A stretch of 64,000 nt of DNA from an uncultured Flavobacteriaceae bacterium (GTDB lineage: Bacteria > Bacteroidota > Bacteroidia > Flavobacteriales > Flavobacteriaceae): NCBI GenBank assembly GCA_943787365.1, contig CALSMD010000005.1, positions 169,723-233,722 of the forward strand, in the 5' to 3' direction. This document shows, one piece after another, positions 37,375 through 46,660 of this stretch (positions are counted from its first letter, which is position 1; each line of letters starts with the position of its first letter). A model generated the notes under the pieces. The model was not told the DNA's origin. It searched no databases and saw nothing but the letters and a program-made list of their open reading frames with translations. The translations under genes were made by a program, and so were the position numbers.

Positions 37375-37992
37375 ATGAACATCATTATTGCAGATAAATC
37401 ACATACAATTCACGCTCAAACTATTTGCGACGCTATCGAAGCTGCTGCACAAGTTAGGGGGACAGGAATTGCAAAACGTTCCAAAGAATACATTATTTCT
37501 AAAATGGAATCGAACAATGCCGTCATTGCCTTAGAAGGAGATACCTTTGCGGGCTTTTGCTATATAGAAACATGGAGCCATGATAAATTTGTGGCTAATT
37601 CGGGGCTCATCGTACATCCTGATTTTAGAAATCAAGGCTTGGCTAAGAAAATCAAGCAAGTCGTTTTTGAGCATTCGAGAACTAAATATCCAAACGCAAA
37701 AATATTTAGTATTACTACAGGGCTTGCCGTGATGAAACTGAACAGTGCCTTGGGGTATAAGCCAGTTACTTTTTCTGAACTCACCGACGAACCTTCTTTT
37801 TGGAACGGCTGTCAAACCTGTAAAAACTACGATGTCCTTCAACGCACAACTCAAAGTATGTGTTTGTGTACAGGCATGTTATTTGACCCGACTTCCAAGC
37901 CGAAAAGCACCTCTAAAAAAGTGAAAGAAAAAACCTTTCTAAGATTAAAAAGCATCAAACAAAGCTTGTTTCTAAAAAAATATAAAAAATGA
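37375..37992 (+). CDS. GNAT acetyltransferase, first gene of the arg operon
   Basis: 205 residues from ATG 37375; the frame could start at a GTG 60 bases up, but that lies in the attenuator. The GNAT core has GLIVHPDFRNQGLAKKI, the acyl-CoA-binding Q/RxxGxG/A site. A C-terminal cluster Cys146-x2-Cys149 and Cys163-x-Cys165 looks like a zinc site. By position and family it probably acylates glutamate (the ArgA step), since no other N-acetylglutamate synthase is in the operon. Stop overlaps argG by ATGA. Confidence 0.82.
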   Translation: MNIIIADKSHTIHAQTICDAIEAAAQVRGTGIAKRSKEYIISKMESNNAVIALEGDTFAGFCYIETWSHDKFVANSGLIVHPDFRNQGLAKKIKQVVFEHSRTKYPNAKIFSITTGLAVMKLNSALGYKPVTFSELTDEPSFWNGCQTCKNYDVLQRTTQSMCLCTGMLFDPTSKPKSTSKKVKEKTFLRLKSIKQSLFLKKYKK

Positions 37993-39182
37993 AAAATTCA
38001 AAAAAACTAGTCATTGCTTACAGTGGAGGACTCGATACATCCTACTGTGCCGTATCCCTGTCAAAAGCAGGCTACGAAGTCCATGCTGTTAGTGTCAATA
38101 CAGGCGGATTTACTAAAAGTGACGTTCAAACGATCGAACAAAATGCCTATAAAATGGGCGTTTCAACCTATAAAAATATCGAAGCCGTCACCACCTTTTA
38201 TCAAAAAGTAGTGAAGTTTCTTATTTTTGGAAATGTCTTAAAAAACAATACTTACCCGCTTTCTGTTAGTGCCGAACGCATTGTACAGGCCATCGAAATC
38301 ATCGAGTATGCAAAATCCATTGATGCTAAATACATCGCTCACGGAAGTACAGGCGCAGGAAACGACCAAGTCCGTTTTGATATGATTTTTCAAACCCTAG
38401 CGCCAGAGATTGAAATCATCACACCTATTAGAGATCAGAAGCTCACACGTCAAGAAGAAATAGCCTATCTAAAATTAAATGGAATTGATTTGGATTGGGA
38501 AAAAGCAAAATATTCAATCAACAAAGGACTTTGGGGAACGAGTGTTGGAGGCGATGAAACCCTGACGTCGCACTTGGCGTTGCCAGAATCGGCCTATCCA
38601 TCCCAGTTAGAATCCGAAACCCCTGAAACTGTAACCCTCTCTTTTACCAAAGGAGAATTGACAGCCCTCAATGGTGATGAAAATGTCCCTGAAATCAACA
38701 TTCAACTTCTGGACGAAATGGCTTCAAAATTTGCCATTGGAAGAGACATTCATGTCGGCGATACAATTGTTGGAATCAAAGGCCGTGTGGGTTTTGAAGC
38801 CGCCGCCGCCCTGATTATCGTAAGAGCACATCACTTATTAGAGAAACATACTTTGACCAAATGGCAGCTTCAACACAAAGATTATCTGTCCAATTTTTAC
38901 GGCATGCATTTGCATGAGGGTCAGTATTTAGATCCCGTCATGCGCGACATGGAAGCATTTTTAGGCAGCAGTCAACACAGCGTTTCGGGCACTGTGGAAG
39001 TGGTGCTAAAACCTTATCATTTTTCAATCAATGGCATTCAATCGGCACATGATTTGATGAGCGCCAAGTTTGGAAGTTATGGCGAAATTAACAACGGCTG
39101 GACTGCTGAAGAAGCCAAAGGCTTCATCAAAATAAATGGCAATCAAAACAAGATACACCAACAAGTAAATTCGGAATTATGA
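37989..39182 (+). CDS. argG: Argininosuccinate synthase
   Basis: Joins citrulline and aspartate using ATP. 397 residues with the N-terminal P-loop-like AYSGGLDTSYCAVSLS, HGSTGAGNDQVRFD and the tail conserved in the family. Overlaps both neighbours by the 4-base ATGA, so translation is coupled. Confidence 0.96.
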   Translation: MKNSKKLVIAYSGGLDTSYCAVSLSKAGYEVHAVSVNTGGFTKSDVQTIEQNAYKMGVSTYKNIEAVTTFYQKVVKFLIFGNVLKNNTYPLSVSAERIVQAIEIIEYAKSIDAKYIAHGSTGAGNDQVRFDMIFQTLAPEIEIITPIRDQKLTRQEEIAYLKLNGIDLDWEKAKYSINKGLWGTSVGGDETLTSHLALPESAYPSQLESETPETVTLSFTKGELTALNGDENVPEINIQLLDEMASKFAIGRDIHVGDTIVGIKGRVGFEAAAALIIVRAHHLLEKHTLTKWQLQHKDYLSNFYGMHLHEGQYLDPVMRDMEAFLGSSQHSVSGTVEVVLKPYHFSINGIQSAHDLMSAKFGSYGEINNGWTAEEAKGFIKINGNQNKIHQQVNSEL

Positions 39183-40156
39183 TACAAGCAGGGATTATAG
39201 GAGGTGCAGGATACACCGCAGGAGAATTGATTCGATTGTTGCTCGTACACTCTAAAACCGAAATCAATTTTGTGTACAGTACATCGAGTGCGGGTAAAAA
39301 ACTAAGCGCCATTCATCAAGATTTAGTAGGCTCTACAGAGCAGCTATTTACAGATACAATTAACTCCGATGTGGATGTTTTATTCCTCTGTTTGGGACAT
39401 GGGAATTCTAAATTATTTTTAGAAAAAAACCCCTTTTCAAAGGATACAAAAATCATTGATTTGTCAAATGATTTTAGACTCACACAAGATGCGATATTTC
39501 AAAACAAGCACTTTGTATATGGCTTGCCAGAATTGAACAAAACCGCCATTCAGTCGGCGCAGTACATCGCTAATCCAGGCTGTTTTGCAACTGCCATTCA
39601 ATTGGCAATTTTACCCTTAGCTGCCAATGGTTTGGTGGAAGATGCCATTCACGTCAATGCCGTCACAGGTGCCACAGGAGCAGGAACGGCCTTGTCAGCA
39701 ACGACCCATTTTACATGGCGTGTGGATAATTTTTCTCACTATAAAGCATTTAACCACCAGCACCTTGGAGAGATCCATCAGTCTGTAGATTCGCTTCAAA
39801 AAGATTTGCAAAGTGTGATTCATTTTATACCCAATAGAGGGAATTTCTCAAGAGGAATTTTTGCCACACTTTATACAAAATATGAAGGTACTTTAGAGGC
39901 GGCGAAAGCACTCTATAAAACCTATTATAAAGATGCAGAATTCACCACCGTTTCGGACGATCCCTTGCATTTAAAACAAGTGGTCAATACCAATAAATGT
40001 TTATTGCATTTAGAAGTGCACGACGGCAAACTGCTCATTACAAGTGCTATCGACAATTTACTCAAAGGCGCTTCGGGTCAAGCCGTTCATAACATGAATT
40101 TGATGTTCGGGTTTGAAGCACATTTGGGATTACAACTTAAAGCTAATTATTTTTAA
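39179..40156 (+). CDS. argC: N-acetyl(or succinyl)-gamma-glutamyl-phosphate reductase
   Basis: NADPH-dependent reduction of the acylated glutamyl phosphate. 325 residues: Rossmann start AGIIGGAGYTAGELIRLL, IDLSNDFR, and the catalytic Cys in ANPGCFATAIQLA. ATGA overlap with argG; ten bases before proC. Confidence 0.96.
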   Translation: MIQAGIIGGAGYTAGELIRLLLVHSKTEINFVYSTSSAGKKLSAIHQDLVGSTEQLFTDTINSDVDVLFLCLGHGNSKLFLEKNPFSKDTKIIDLSNDFRLTQDAIFQNKHFVYGLPELNKTAIQSAQYIANPGCFATAIQLAILPLAANGLVEDAIHVNAVTGATGAGTALSATTHFTWRVDNFSHYKAFNHQHLGEIHQSVDSLQKDLQSVIHFIPNRGNFSRGIFATLYTKYEGTLEAAKALYKTYYKDAEFTTVSDDPLHLKQVVNTNKCLLHLEVHDGKLLITSAIDNLLKGASGQAVHNMNLMFGFEAHLGLQLKANYF

Positions 40157-40166
40157 AAAAAGACTC

Positions 40167-40961
40167 ATGAAAATAGCAATCATCGGCACAGGAAATTTAG
40201 GAAGCTCTATTGCCAAAGGGCTCATCACAAACAATGCGATTACAACCTTATACCTCACCAAAAGAAATGTCAGTGGTTTAGCAGATTTTGAAGGCTATAA
40301 AAATGTATTTCTAACCTCGGATAATAAAAAAGCCATTCAGCAATCGGACATTATTATTTTTGCTGTGCAACCCGCACATTTAGAAACAATTCTTACGGAA
40401 GTTCAACCTTTTTTAACAGAGAAACATGTATTGATTTCGACCATTACAGGCTTTTCAATTTCAAGAATTGAAGGTCTAGTAGGAGCGGATCAATTTATCA
40501 TTCGTGCGATGCCAAATACGGCCATAGCCGTTGGGAAATCCATGACCTGTATTTGTAGTAATGAAATCGGCAAACAACGCCTAGCGGTCGCCGAAGCCAT
40601 TTTCAACCGTTTGGGAACGACCATTTCAATACCGGAACAACAAATGCAAGCCGCCACCGTCGTTTGTGCCAGTGGAATTGCCTTTTGGATGCGTCTGATT
40701 CGCGCCACCACACAAGCCGCCATTCAACTTGGGTTTGACGCTGAAGAGGCTCAAAACCTAGCCATGTTTACTTGTGAAGGTGCCGCTAATTTATTGATCA
40801 CTTCAGGAAATCATCCCGAACAAGAAATCGACCGAGTGACCACCCCAAATGGATGCACTATTGAAGGACTGAATGAAATGGAACACAAAGGATTAAGCTC
40901 GTCGCTGATTCAAGGCATGGTTGCTTCATTTGATAAAATTAACAGTATTAAAGCCCACTAA
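40167..40961 (+). CDS. proC: Pyrroline-5-carboxylate reductase
   Basis: Last step of proline synthesis. 264 residues from ATG 40167 (MKIAIIGTGNLGSSIAKGL), with the NAD(P) site, PNTAIAVGKSMTC and the C-terminal DRVTTPNGCTIEGLNEME. It is embedded between argC and argD, tying proline and arginine synthesis from glutamate in one transcript; proA and proB, often also in this cluster in flavobacteria, are absent here. Confidence 0.95.
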   Translation: MKIAIIGTGNLGSSIAKGLITNNAITTLYLTKRNVSGLADFEGYKNVFLTSDNKKAIQQSDIIIFAVQPAHLETILTEVQPFLTEKHVLISTITGFSISRIEGLVGADQFIIRAMPNTAIAVGKSMTCICSNEIGKQRLAVAEAIFNRLGTTISIPEQQMQAATVVCASGIAFWMRLIRATTQAAIQLGFDAEEAQNLAMFTCEGAANLLITSGNHPEQEIDRVTTPNGCTIEGLNEMEHKGLSSSLIQGMVASFDKINSIKAH

Positions 40962-40963
40962 TT

Positions 40964-42088
40964 ATGAGTCTATTTGATGTCTACCCACTCTTTGATGTGA
41001 CGCCTGTAAAGGCAAACGATGTTTATTTGTACGACGAAAAAGGTACCCAGTATTTGGACCTTTACGGCGGTCATGCAGTGATTTCTATTGGGCATTCCCA
41101 TCCTGTTTATGTGAATGCACTCACCAATCAACTTCAAAAAATTGGGTTCTATAGCAATGCTGTACAGAATCCACTTCAAACCAAGTTGGCAGACCGACTC
41201 GAAGAAGTTTCTGGCTGTAAAAATTATGACTTGTTTATGTGTAGTTCGGGAGCGGAAGCCAATGAAAATGCCTTAAAACTGGCGTCGTTTCATACCAACA
41301 AAGCCACCGTGATTGCGTTTGACAACTCCTTTCATGGACGCACCTCGGCCTGTGTGGCTGCGACGGACAATCCAAAAATTGTGGCGCCTTTAAATGCCCA
41401 ACAGCAGGTTCGGTTTTTACCACTTGGAGATTTAGATTTGGTAGAAATCACTTTAAAATCCGAGCCTATTTGCGCCATCATTATCGAGTGTATTCAAGGC
41501 GTTGGCGGTCTTGATGAAAGCACTACCGATTTTTATAAAGGGCTGGAATTACTCAGTAAAAAATACAACACAGTTTTAATAGCAGATGAGGTTCAATCGG
41601 GATTTGGGCGTACAGGTGATTTTTTCGCCTTTCAAAAACATGGGATTACGCCTCATATTATTTCGATGGCGAAGGGGATGGGCAACGGATTTCCAGTGGG
41701 AGGTATTTTGATTCATCCATCTATAAAAGCGTCTTATGGACTGTTGGGAACCACCTTTGGCGGCAACCATTTGGCTTGCGCGGCAACCTTGGCTGTTTTG
41801 GACGTTCTAGAGTCTGAAAATTTAATGCAAAACGCAAAAGACATGTCGGCATATTTTATGGAGAAAACCAAATCCATTCCAAAACTAAAAAATCTCAAAG
41901 GACGGGGTTTGATGCTCGGGTTAGAATTTGAGTTTCCTGTTGCTGCCCTTCGAAAAAAATTACTTTTTGATCATTTTTTATTTACAGGAAGTTCTAAAAA
42001 CCCAAACTTGATTCGGATTTTACCTCCCTTAACAATTAAAAAGGCACACATTGATTTATTTTTTAAAGCCTTAGCACAAAAATTATGA
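40964..42088 (+). CDS. argD: Acylornithine aminotransferase
   Basis: PLP class III aminotransferase, 374 residues. Motifs: GGHAVISIGHSHP, SFHGRTSACVAATDNP, LIADEVQSGFGRTG and the PLP lysine Lys237 in SMAKGMGNGFPVGG. Position in the operon makes it the acetyl- or succinylornithine transaminase; ornithine aminotransferase is the nearest alternative. ATGA overlap with the next gene. Confidence 0.93.
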   Translation: MSLFDVYPLFDVTPVKANDVYLYDEKGTQYLDLYGGHAVISIGHSHPVYVNALTNQLQKIGFYSNAVQNPLQTKLADRLEEVSGCKNYDLFMCSSGAEANENALKLASFHTNKATVIAFDNSFHGRTSACVAATDNPKIVAPLNAQQQVRFLPLGDLDLVEITLKSEPICAIIIECIQGVGGLDESTTDFYKGLELLSKKYNTVLIADEVQSGFGRTGDFFAFQKHGITPHIISMAKGMGNGFPVGGILIHPSIKASYGLLGTTFGGNHLACAATLAVLDVLESENLMQNAKDMSAYFMEKTKSIPKLKNLKGRGLMLGLEFEFPVAALRKKLLFDHFLFTGSSKNPNLIRILPPLTIKKAHIDLFFKALAQKL

Positions 42089-43020
42089 ACCATTATATAA
42101 AAATTAAGGATCTTCCTTCCGTTGCCTCGGCAGTCCAAGAGGCGATTGCTTTAAAATCAGACCCGTATAAATACCGAAGTTTAGGGACACACAAAACCTT
42201 GGTAATGTTGTTTTTTAATGCCAGTCTTCGCACGCGTTTGAGTACTGAAAAAGCGGCCAAACATTTAGGGATGGACGTGATTGTGTTGAACGTGACGGAC
42301 GCTTGGCAATTAGAATTTGAATCGGGGGTGGTTATGAACCTAGATAAATCGGAACATGTGAAAGAAGCGGCACAAGTGATTTCACAATATGCGGATATTT
42401 TAGCCGTTCGTGCTTTTCCGTCATTAACAGATAAAGACAAAGATTTATCCGAATGGATTCTCAGTAGTTTTGTGACGCATGCGACCGTACCCATTGTGAA
42501 TATGGAAAGTGCGACTGGGCATCCACTGCAAGCATTGGCGGACGCCATTACGATAGAAGAATTAAAAACGAAACAAAAGCCAAAAGTGGTATTGTCTTGG
42601 GCACCACATCCCAAAGTATTGCCACATGCGGTTGCCAATTCATTCATAGAAATGATGCAAACGATTGAGGTTGATTTTAGCATGACCCATCCTGAAGGCT
42701 ATGAGTTAAACCCAGACATCGTTAAAGATACGCCGGTCATTTACGATCAAGAAGCAGCCCTCAAAAACGCCGATTTTGTCTATGTCAAAAATTGGAGTAA
42801 TTATAAAGACTACGGCAAAATCACGTCTCAAGATCCCCATTGGATGATGACCAAAGAAAAACTAGGCACAGCCAAATTTATGCACTGCTTACCCGTAAGA
42901 CGAAATGTGGTGGTGGAAGATGCGGTGTTGGACAGTGAGCAATCTGTGGTGATAGCACAATCGAATAATCGAACGTATGCGGCTCAATTGGTGTTGAAAA
43001 AAATTCTTGAAAATGGATAA
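42085..43020 (+). CDS. argF': N-succinyl/N-acetyl-ornithine carbamoyltransferase
   Basis: Carbamoylates an N-acylated ornithine, unlike the ordinary ornithine enzyme. 311 residues: FFNASLRTRLST (carbamoyl phosphate site, residues ~43-54), HPLQALADA, and HCLPVRRNVVVED. The overall motif spacing follows the Bacteroides succinylornithine enzyme. At the position that sets acyl specificity, recalled as Pro90 in B. fragilis and Glu92 in Xanthomonas, the motif here is DKSEH with Ser89. Published E92S, E92P, E92A and E92V changes turn the Xanthomonas acetyl enzyme into a succinyl one, so succinylornithine is the likely substrate. The alignment is by eye. Confidence 0.9.
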   Translation: MNHYIKIKDLPSVASAVQEAIALKSDPYKYRSLGTHKTLVMLFFNASLRTRLSTEKAAKHLGMDVIVLNVTDAWQLEFESGVVMNLDKSEHVKEAAQVISQYADILAVRAFPSLTDKDKDLSEWILSSFVTHATVPIVNMESATGHPLQALADAITIEELKTKQKPKVVLSWAPHPKVLPHAVANSFIEMMQTIEVDFSMTHPEGYELNPDIVKDTPVIYDQEAALKNADFVYVKNWSNYKDYGKITSQDPHWMMTKEKLGTAKFMHCLPVRRNVVVEDAVLDSEQSVVIAQSNNRTYAAQLVLKKILENG

Positions 43021-43801
43021 AAAGAACACTCTCAAGATCGTAAAAATAGGAGGGAATGTGATTGATAATCCACAAGCACTCACGTCATTTTTGACTACAT
43101 TTTCATCTATTGAAGGATTTAAGATTTTGGTACATGGCGGTGGGAAATCTGCCACAGCCTTGGCACAGAAAACAGGGCTCGAGGTACAAATGGTGGATGG
43201 CAGACGCATCACCGACGCCGCGACTTTAGAACTCATTACGATGGTCTATGCAGGTAAAATAAACAAAACGATCGTCACTCAATTACAAGCCTTGGACTGC
43301 AACGCTCTTGGATTTACAGGGGCAGACGCCAATACCATCACTTCTGTTAAACGACCTGTTTCCACACTTGATTATGGGTTTGTAGGCGATGTTAAAAATG
43401 TAGAAACTTCGACCTTAGAATTGTTACTGAATCACGGTATCTCTCCTGTGTTTTGTGCGTTGACACACGATCAAAATGGGCAACTGCTAAACACCAATGC
43501 CGATACGATTGCTTCTGAATTAGCCATTGCTTTTGCATCTCAATTTGAGGTGGAGTTGTACTATTGCTTTGAGAAAAAGGGCGTTTTAAAAGATGTGAAT
43601 GACGATAGTTCGGTCATTGAAAAAATCACAGCATCCTCTTATAAAGAATTATTACATGCCCAAGTGATTTACGCTGGGATGTTGCCAAAACTAAACAACT
43701 GTTTTCATGCCTTAGAACATCAAGTCTCTAAAGTGTGCATCGGAAAACCAGAAATGTTGCTTGACTCCCAAGCGATTTTCACAACACTTACGATCCAATG
43801 A
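43013..43801 (+). CDS. argB: N-acyl-glutamate kinase
   Basis: Phosphorylates acetyl- or succinyl-glutamate. 262 residues from ATG 43013, which overlaps the previous stop by eight bases; a TTG two codons earlier is possible. Amino acid kinase fold: LKIVKIGGNVID, LVHGGGKSATALAQ, TNADTIASELAIA. ATGA overlap with argE. Confidence 0.95.
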   Translation: MDKKNTLKIVKIGGNVIDNPQALTSFLTTFSSIEGFKILVHGGGKSATALAQKTGLEVQMVDGRRITDAATLELITMVYAGKINKTIVTQLQALDCNALGFTGADANTITSVKRPVSTLDYGFVGDVKNVETSTLELLLNHGISPVFCALTHDQNGQLLNTNADTIASELAIAFASQFEVELYYCFEKKGVLKDVNDDSSVIEKITASSYKELLHAQVIYAGMLPKLNNCFHALEHQVSKVCIGKPEMLLDSQAIFTTLTIQ

Positions 43802-44862
43802 CGCTAGAAAATTTAACAACTTCCGCGATTCAATTATTAAAAGATTTAATTGAAATTCCTTCATTTTCATCTGAAGAAGATTTAACCGCTGCGCGGATTG
43901 AACAGTGGTTTACAGATTATAAGATTCCGTTTCAGCGATCTCAAAATAATATTTGGGCAATGAATGCCGATTTTGATGCCTCCAAACCCACGCTGCTTTT
44001 AAACTCGCATCACGATACCGTAAAACCAAATAATGGCTACACCAAAGATCCTTTTAAAGCACAGGTTGAAGAAGGGAAATTATTTGGATTGGGGAGCAAC
44101 GATGCTGGGGGTTGTTTGGTCTCATTGATCGCTACTTTCACACATTTTTATGCCCAGAAAAATCTAAATTACAATCTGGTACTTGTTGCTTCCGCAGAAG
44201 AAGAGAGCAGTGGGGCGGCAGGTCTCAACAGTATGTTGTCCATCATTCCAGAAATTGATGTCGCCATTGTTGGGGAGCCGACTTTAATGCAACTCGCTGT
44301 GGCCGAAAAGGGCTTGGTGGTATTTGATGCATTGGTCAAAGGAACGCCGGGACACGCCGCACATCCCAACGACGATAATGCGATTTACAATGTGATTGAG
44401 GTGTTGCAATGGTTTAAAGATTACCAATTTGAAAAATATTCAGAGAGCTTAGGACCTGTGAAAATGACCGTGACACAAATCCATGCAGGGAAGCAACACA
44501 ATGCGATTCCAGCAGGGGTGGAGTTGGTGGTGGATGTACGCGTCAACGACCAATACAGCAACAAAGAAATTGTTGACATTCTCCAAAAAGACGCCCCTTG
44601 CGATTCGATACTTCCAAGAGGTTTAAAACTCAATTCGTCCTCGATTCCCGTGGCGCATCCGTTGGTTCAAGCGGGGATTGCATTGGGACGTGAAACCTAT
44701 GGATCGCCCACACTTTCTGACCAATCGGTGTTGAGTTGTCCGTCCTTAAAATTAGGGCCTGGCGACAGTACCCGTTCCCACACTGCCGATGAATTCATTT
44801 ATGTCGATGAAATTAATGAAGGTGTGGCATTATACATTCAATTATTAACTAAAATACTATAG
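43798..44862 (+). CDS. argE: Acylornithine/acylcitrulline deacylase, M20 family
   Basis: 354-residue zinc hydrolase: LLNSHHDTVKPN (metal His), GLGSNDAGGCLVSL, ASAEEESSGAAG and the C-terminal GPGDSTRSHTADEFI. In this pathway it would remove the acyl group from acylcitrulline, made by the acylornithine carbamoyltransferase upstream, rather than from acylornithine. No argJ is present, so the route is linear. Confidence 0.93.
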   Translation: MTLENLTTSAIQLLKDLIEIPSFSSEEDLTAARIEQWFTDYKIPFQRSQNNIWAMNADFDASKPTLLLNSHHDTVKPNNGYTKDPFKAQVEEGKLFGLGSNDAGGCLVSLIATFTHFYAQKNLNYNLVLVASAEEESSGAAGLNSMLSIIPEIDVAIVGEPTLMQLAVAEKGLVVFDALVKGTPGHAAHPNDDNAIYNVIEVLQWFKDYQFEKYSESLGPVKMTVTQIHAGKQHNAIPAGVELVVDVRVNDQYSNKEIVDILQKDAPCDSILPRGLKLNSSSIPVAHPLVQAGIALGRETYGSPTLSDQSVLSCPSLKLGPGDSTRSHTADEFIYVDEINEGVALYIQLLTKIL

Positions 44863-44864
44863 CT

Positions 44865-46139
44865 ATGAAACTTTGGGATAAAGGCATTTCAATCGATGCA
44901 TTCATTGAAAAATTCACCGTCGGAAACGACCGAGACATCGATCTTAAAATTGCGACTTATGACATTCAAGCTTCTTTAGCACATGCTCAGATGTTGGTCG
45001 AAATAGGACTTTTAAATTCGGAAGAACTCATAGCGATCGAAGCCGTGTTTGACAATCTTCAATCACAGATCAGTGAAGGCACTTTTGTGATTGACGCTCA
45101 GTTTGAGGACATCCACTCCAAACTCGAATATGAACTCACCAAAGCCTTGGGCGATACGGGTAAAAAAATCCATACAGCCCGCTCCAGAAATGATCAAGTT
45201 TTGGTGGCCTTACAATTGTATTACAAGGCGAGTTTGGGGTCGATACAACACAAAACCAAAAGCTTTTTTGAAACTTTGATTGCCTTGGCAGATACACATA
45301 AATCGGCTTTACTGCCTGGCTATACGCATTTACAAGTAGCCATGCCATCCTCTTTTGGTTTGTGGTTTTCTGCTTATGCGGAATCGCTTATTGACGATGT
45401 ATATGTATTACAAGCCGCTCAAAAAGTGGTGGATCAAAACCCTTTGGGATCGGCAGCGGGTTATGGAAGTTCGTTTCCAATTGATAGAGAATTTACGACC
45501 AAAGCCCTCGGTTTTAAAACGCTCAAATACAATGTCGTCGCGGCACAAATGAGTCGTGGAAAAAACGAGCGTATTATTGCGTCTAGTTTAGGAAATTTAG
45601 CCAATACGCTCGGAAAAATGGCGATGGATATTTGTTTGTATATGAGTCAGAATTTTGATTTTATTGGGTTTCCAGAGTCACTCACTACGGGGAGCAGTAT
45701 CATGCCCCACAAGAAAAACCCCGATGTTTTTGAATTGATCCGTGGGAAGTGCAACAAGCTTCAAAGTTTGGAAACCGAGATGCTTTTGATTACCAATAAT
45801 TTGCCAAGTGGCTACCACCGTGATTTTCAGTTGTTAAAAGAAAATATGATTCAAGGCTTTGAAGAATTGGAAGCTATTTTGTATATTTTTAATTATGCGA
45901 TTCAGCAAATTCAAGTTAAAAAAATTGATTTGAAGGATCCAAAATACCAATACTTATTTACAGTGGACAGTATCAATACCTTGGTGCTACAAGGGGCTTC
46001 GTTTCGAGAAGCCTATCAGACTATTGGGAGACAAGTACAGGAAGGGACTTATAAGTCTGACACACGCATTCCACACACCCATTTAGGGAGTATTCACAAT
46101 TTGGGATTGGAAGAGATCAGTGCTAAATATCCGGTGTAG
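44865..46139 (+). CDS. argH: Argininosuccinate lyase
   Basis: Splits argininosuccinate to arginine and fumarate. 424 residues, with HTARSRNDQV, LPGYTHLQVAMPSSFG and the fumarase-superfamily signature GSSIMPHKKNPD. Final gene of the operon; no clear terminator follows, only a degenerate repeat. Confidence 0.96.
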   Translation: MKLWDKGISIDAFIEKFTVGNDRDIDLKIATYDIQASLAHAQMLVEIGLLNSEELIAIEAVFDNLQSQISEGTFVIDAQFEDIHSKLEYELTKALGDTGKKIHTARSRNDQVLVALQLYYKASLGSIQHKTKSFFETLIALADTHKSALLPGYTHLQVAMPSSFGLWFSAYAESLIDDVYVLQAAQKVVDQNPLGSAAGYGSSFPIDREFTTKALGFKTLKYNVVAAQMSRGKNERIIASSLGNLANTLGKMAMDICLYMSQNFDFIGFPESLTTGSSIMPHKKNPDVFELIRGKCNKLQSLETEMLLITNNLPSGYHRDFQLLKENMIQGFEELEAILYIFNYAIQQIQVKKIDLKDPKYQYLFTVDSINTLVLQGASFREAYQTIGRQVQEGTYKSDTRIPHTHLGSIHNLGLEEISAKYPV

Positions 46140-46140
46140 G

Positions 46141-46198
46141 GTTAGAGGGTATTTTTGTTGGAATGGCAGGTTTCTGTCTGCTTGCGTCAAAGAAGTAA
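46141..46198. repeat. 58-bp direct repeat, left copy
   Basis: Matches 46968-47025 with about three differences (GTTAGA/CGGG..., containing TTTCTGTCTGCTTGCGTCAA). The pair brackets the toxin-antitoxin genes. Confidence 0.8.
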
Positions 46199-46222
46199 GG
46201 CGGCCTAAAAAGTAACTAAACC

Positions 46223-46306
46223 TGTCATTCTGATTTCAGAATCTCAATGTATTGAAAACCAATAATTATGAGAAGCTGAAAGGCGTTTCAGCTTGATAAG
46301 GAAAAG
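46223..46306. repeat. REP-like paired palindromes, copy 2
   Basis: First unit TGTCATTCTGATTTCAGAA (46223-46241) and second unit TGAGAAGCTGAAAGGCG with TTTCAGCTTGATA (46269-46298). The second unit and flanks match 20431-20482. Confidence 0.7.
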
Positions 46307-46346
46307 ATCCTTACGTTGTAGCTAGCGAAGTTTTAGCCAGCAGATG

Positions 46347-46660
46347 TTAATTCCTTTTCAATTTTATTGGATTCTGTCGAGTGTCAAAAATGTCAACTAT
46401 TTTTATAGTCTCAACCTTCTCATTTAAAGAGTAGATTATTTTGTAATTCGTAACTATTAGACGCCTATAATTTTGTTTTCTATCCTCTAAAAGTTCCTCT
46501 TTTCACCAATCAAAGGATTTTTAATAAGCACTTCGACTTTATCTCGGATTTTAAACATTATACTTTGAGCAACTTTTACATTAACTTTTTTTGTATAGTA
46601 GTTAAATATCTCATCAAGTTGATATTCTGTAAAATTTGACCAAATTATTATGTAATTCAT
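46347..46660 (-). pseudogene. RelE/ParE-type toxin, one frameshift
   Basis: Reads from ATG at 46660 (MNYIIIWSNFTEYQLDEIF) to a premature stop after GEKRNF. Adding one base in the T4 run at 46500-46503 (A4 on the coding strand) restores EELLEDRKQNYRRLIVTNYK and IIYSLNEKVETIKIVDIFDT, a normal ~104-residue ParE/RelE fold. ParE-type toxins poison gyrase and RelE-type cleave mRNA; which one cannot be told. The ATG overlaps the antitoxin stop as TAATG. The lesion is either a consensus error or an inactivation that would leave the antitoxin dispensable. Confidence 0.78.

Noticed and set aside
42093..42683. A 196-codon open frame antisense to argF'.
   Set aside because: It lies wholly inside a highly conserved gene and has no family likeness; a shadow of codon bias. 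The same holds for other antisense frames in guaA, ftsY and the giant gene.
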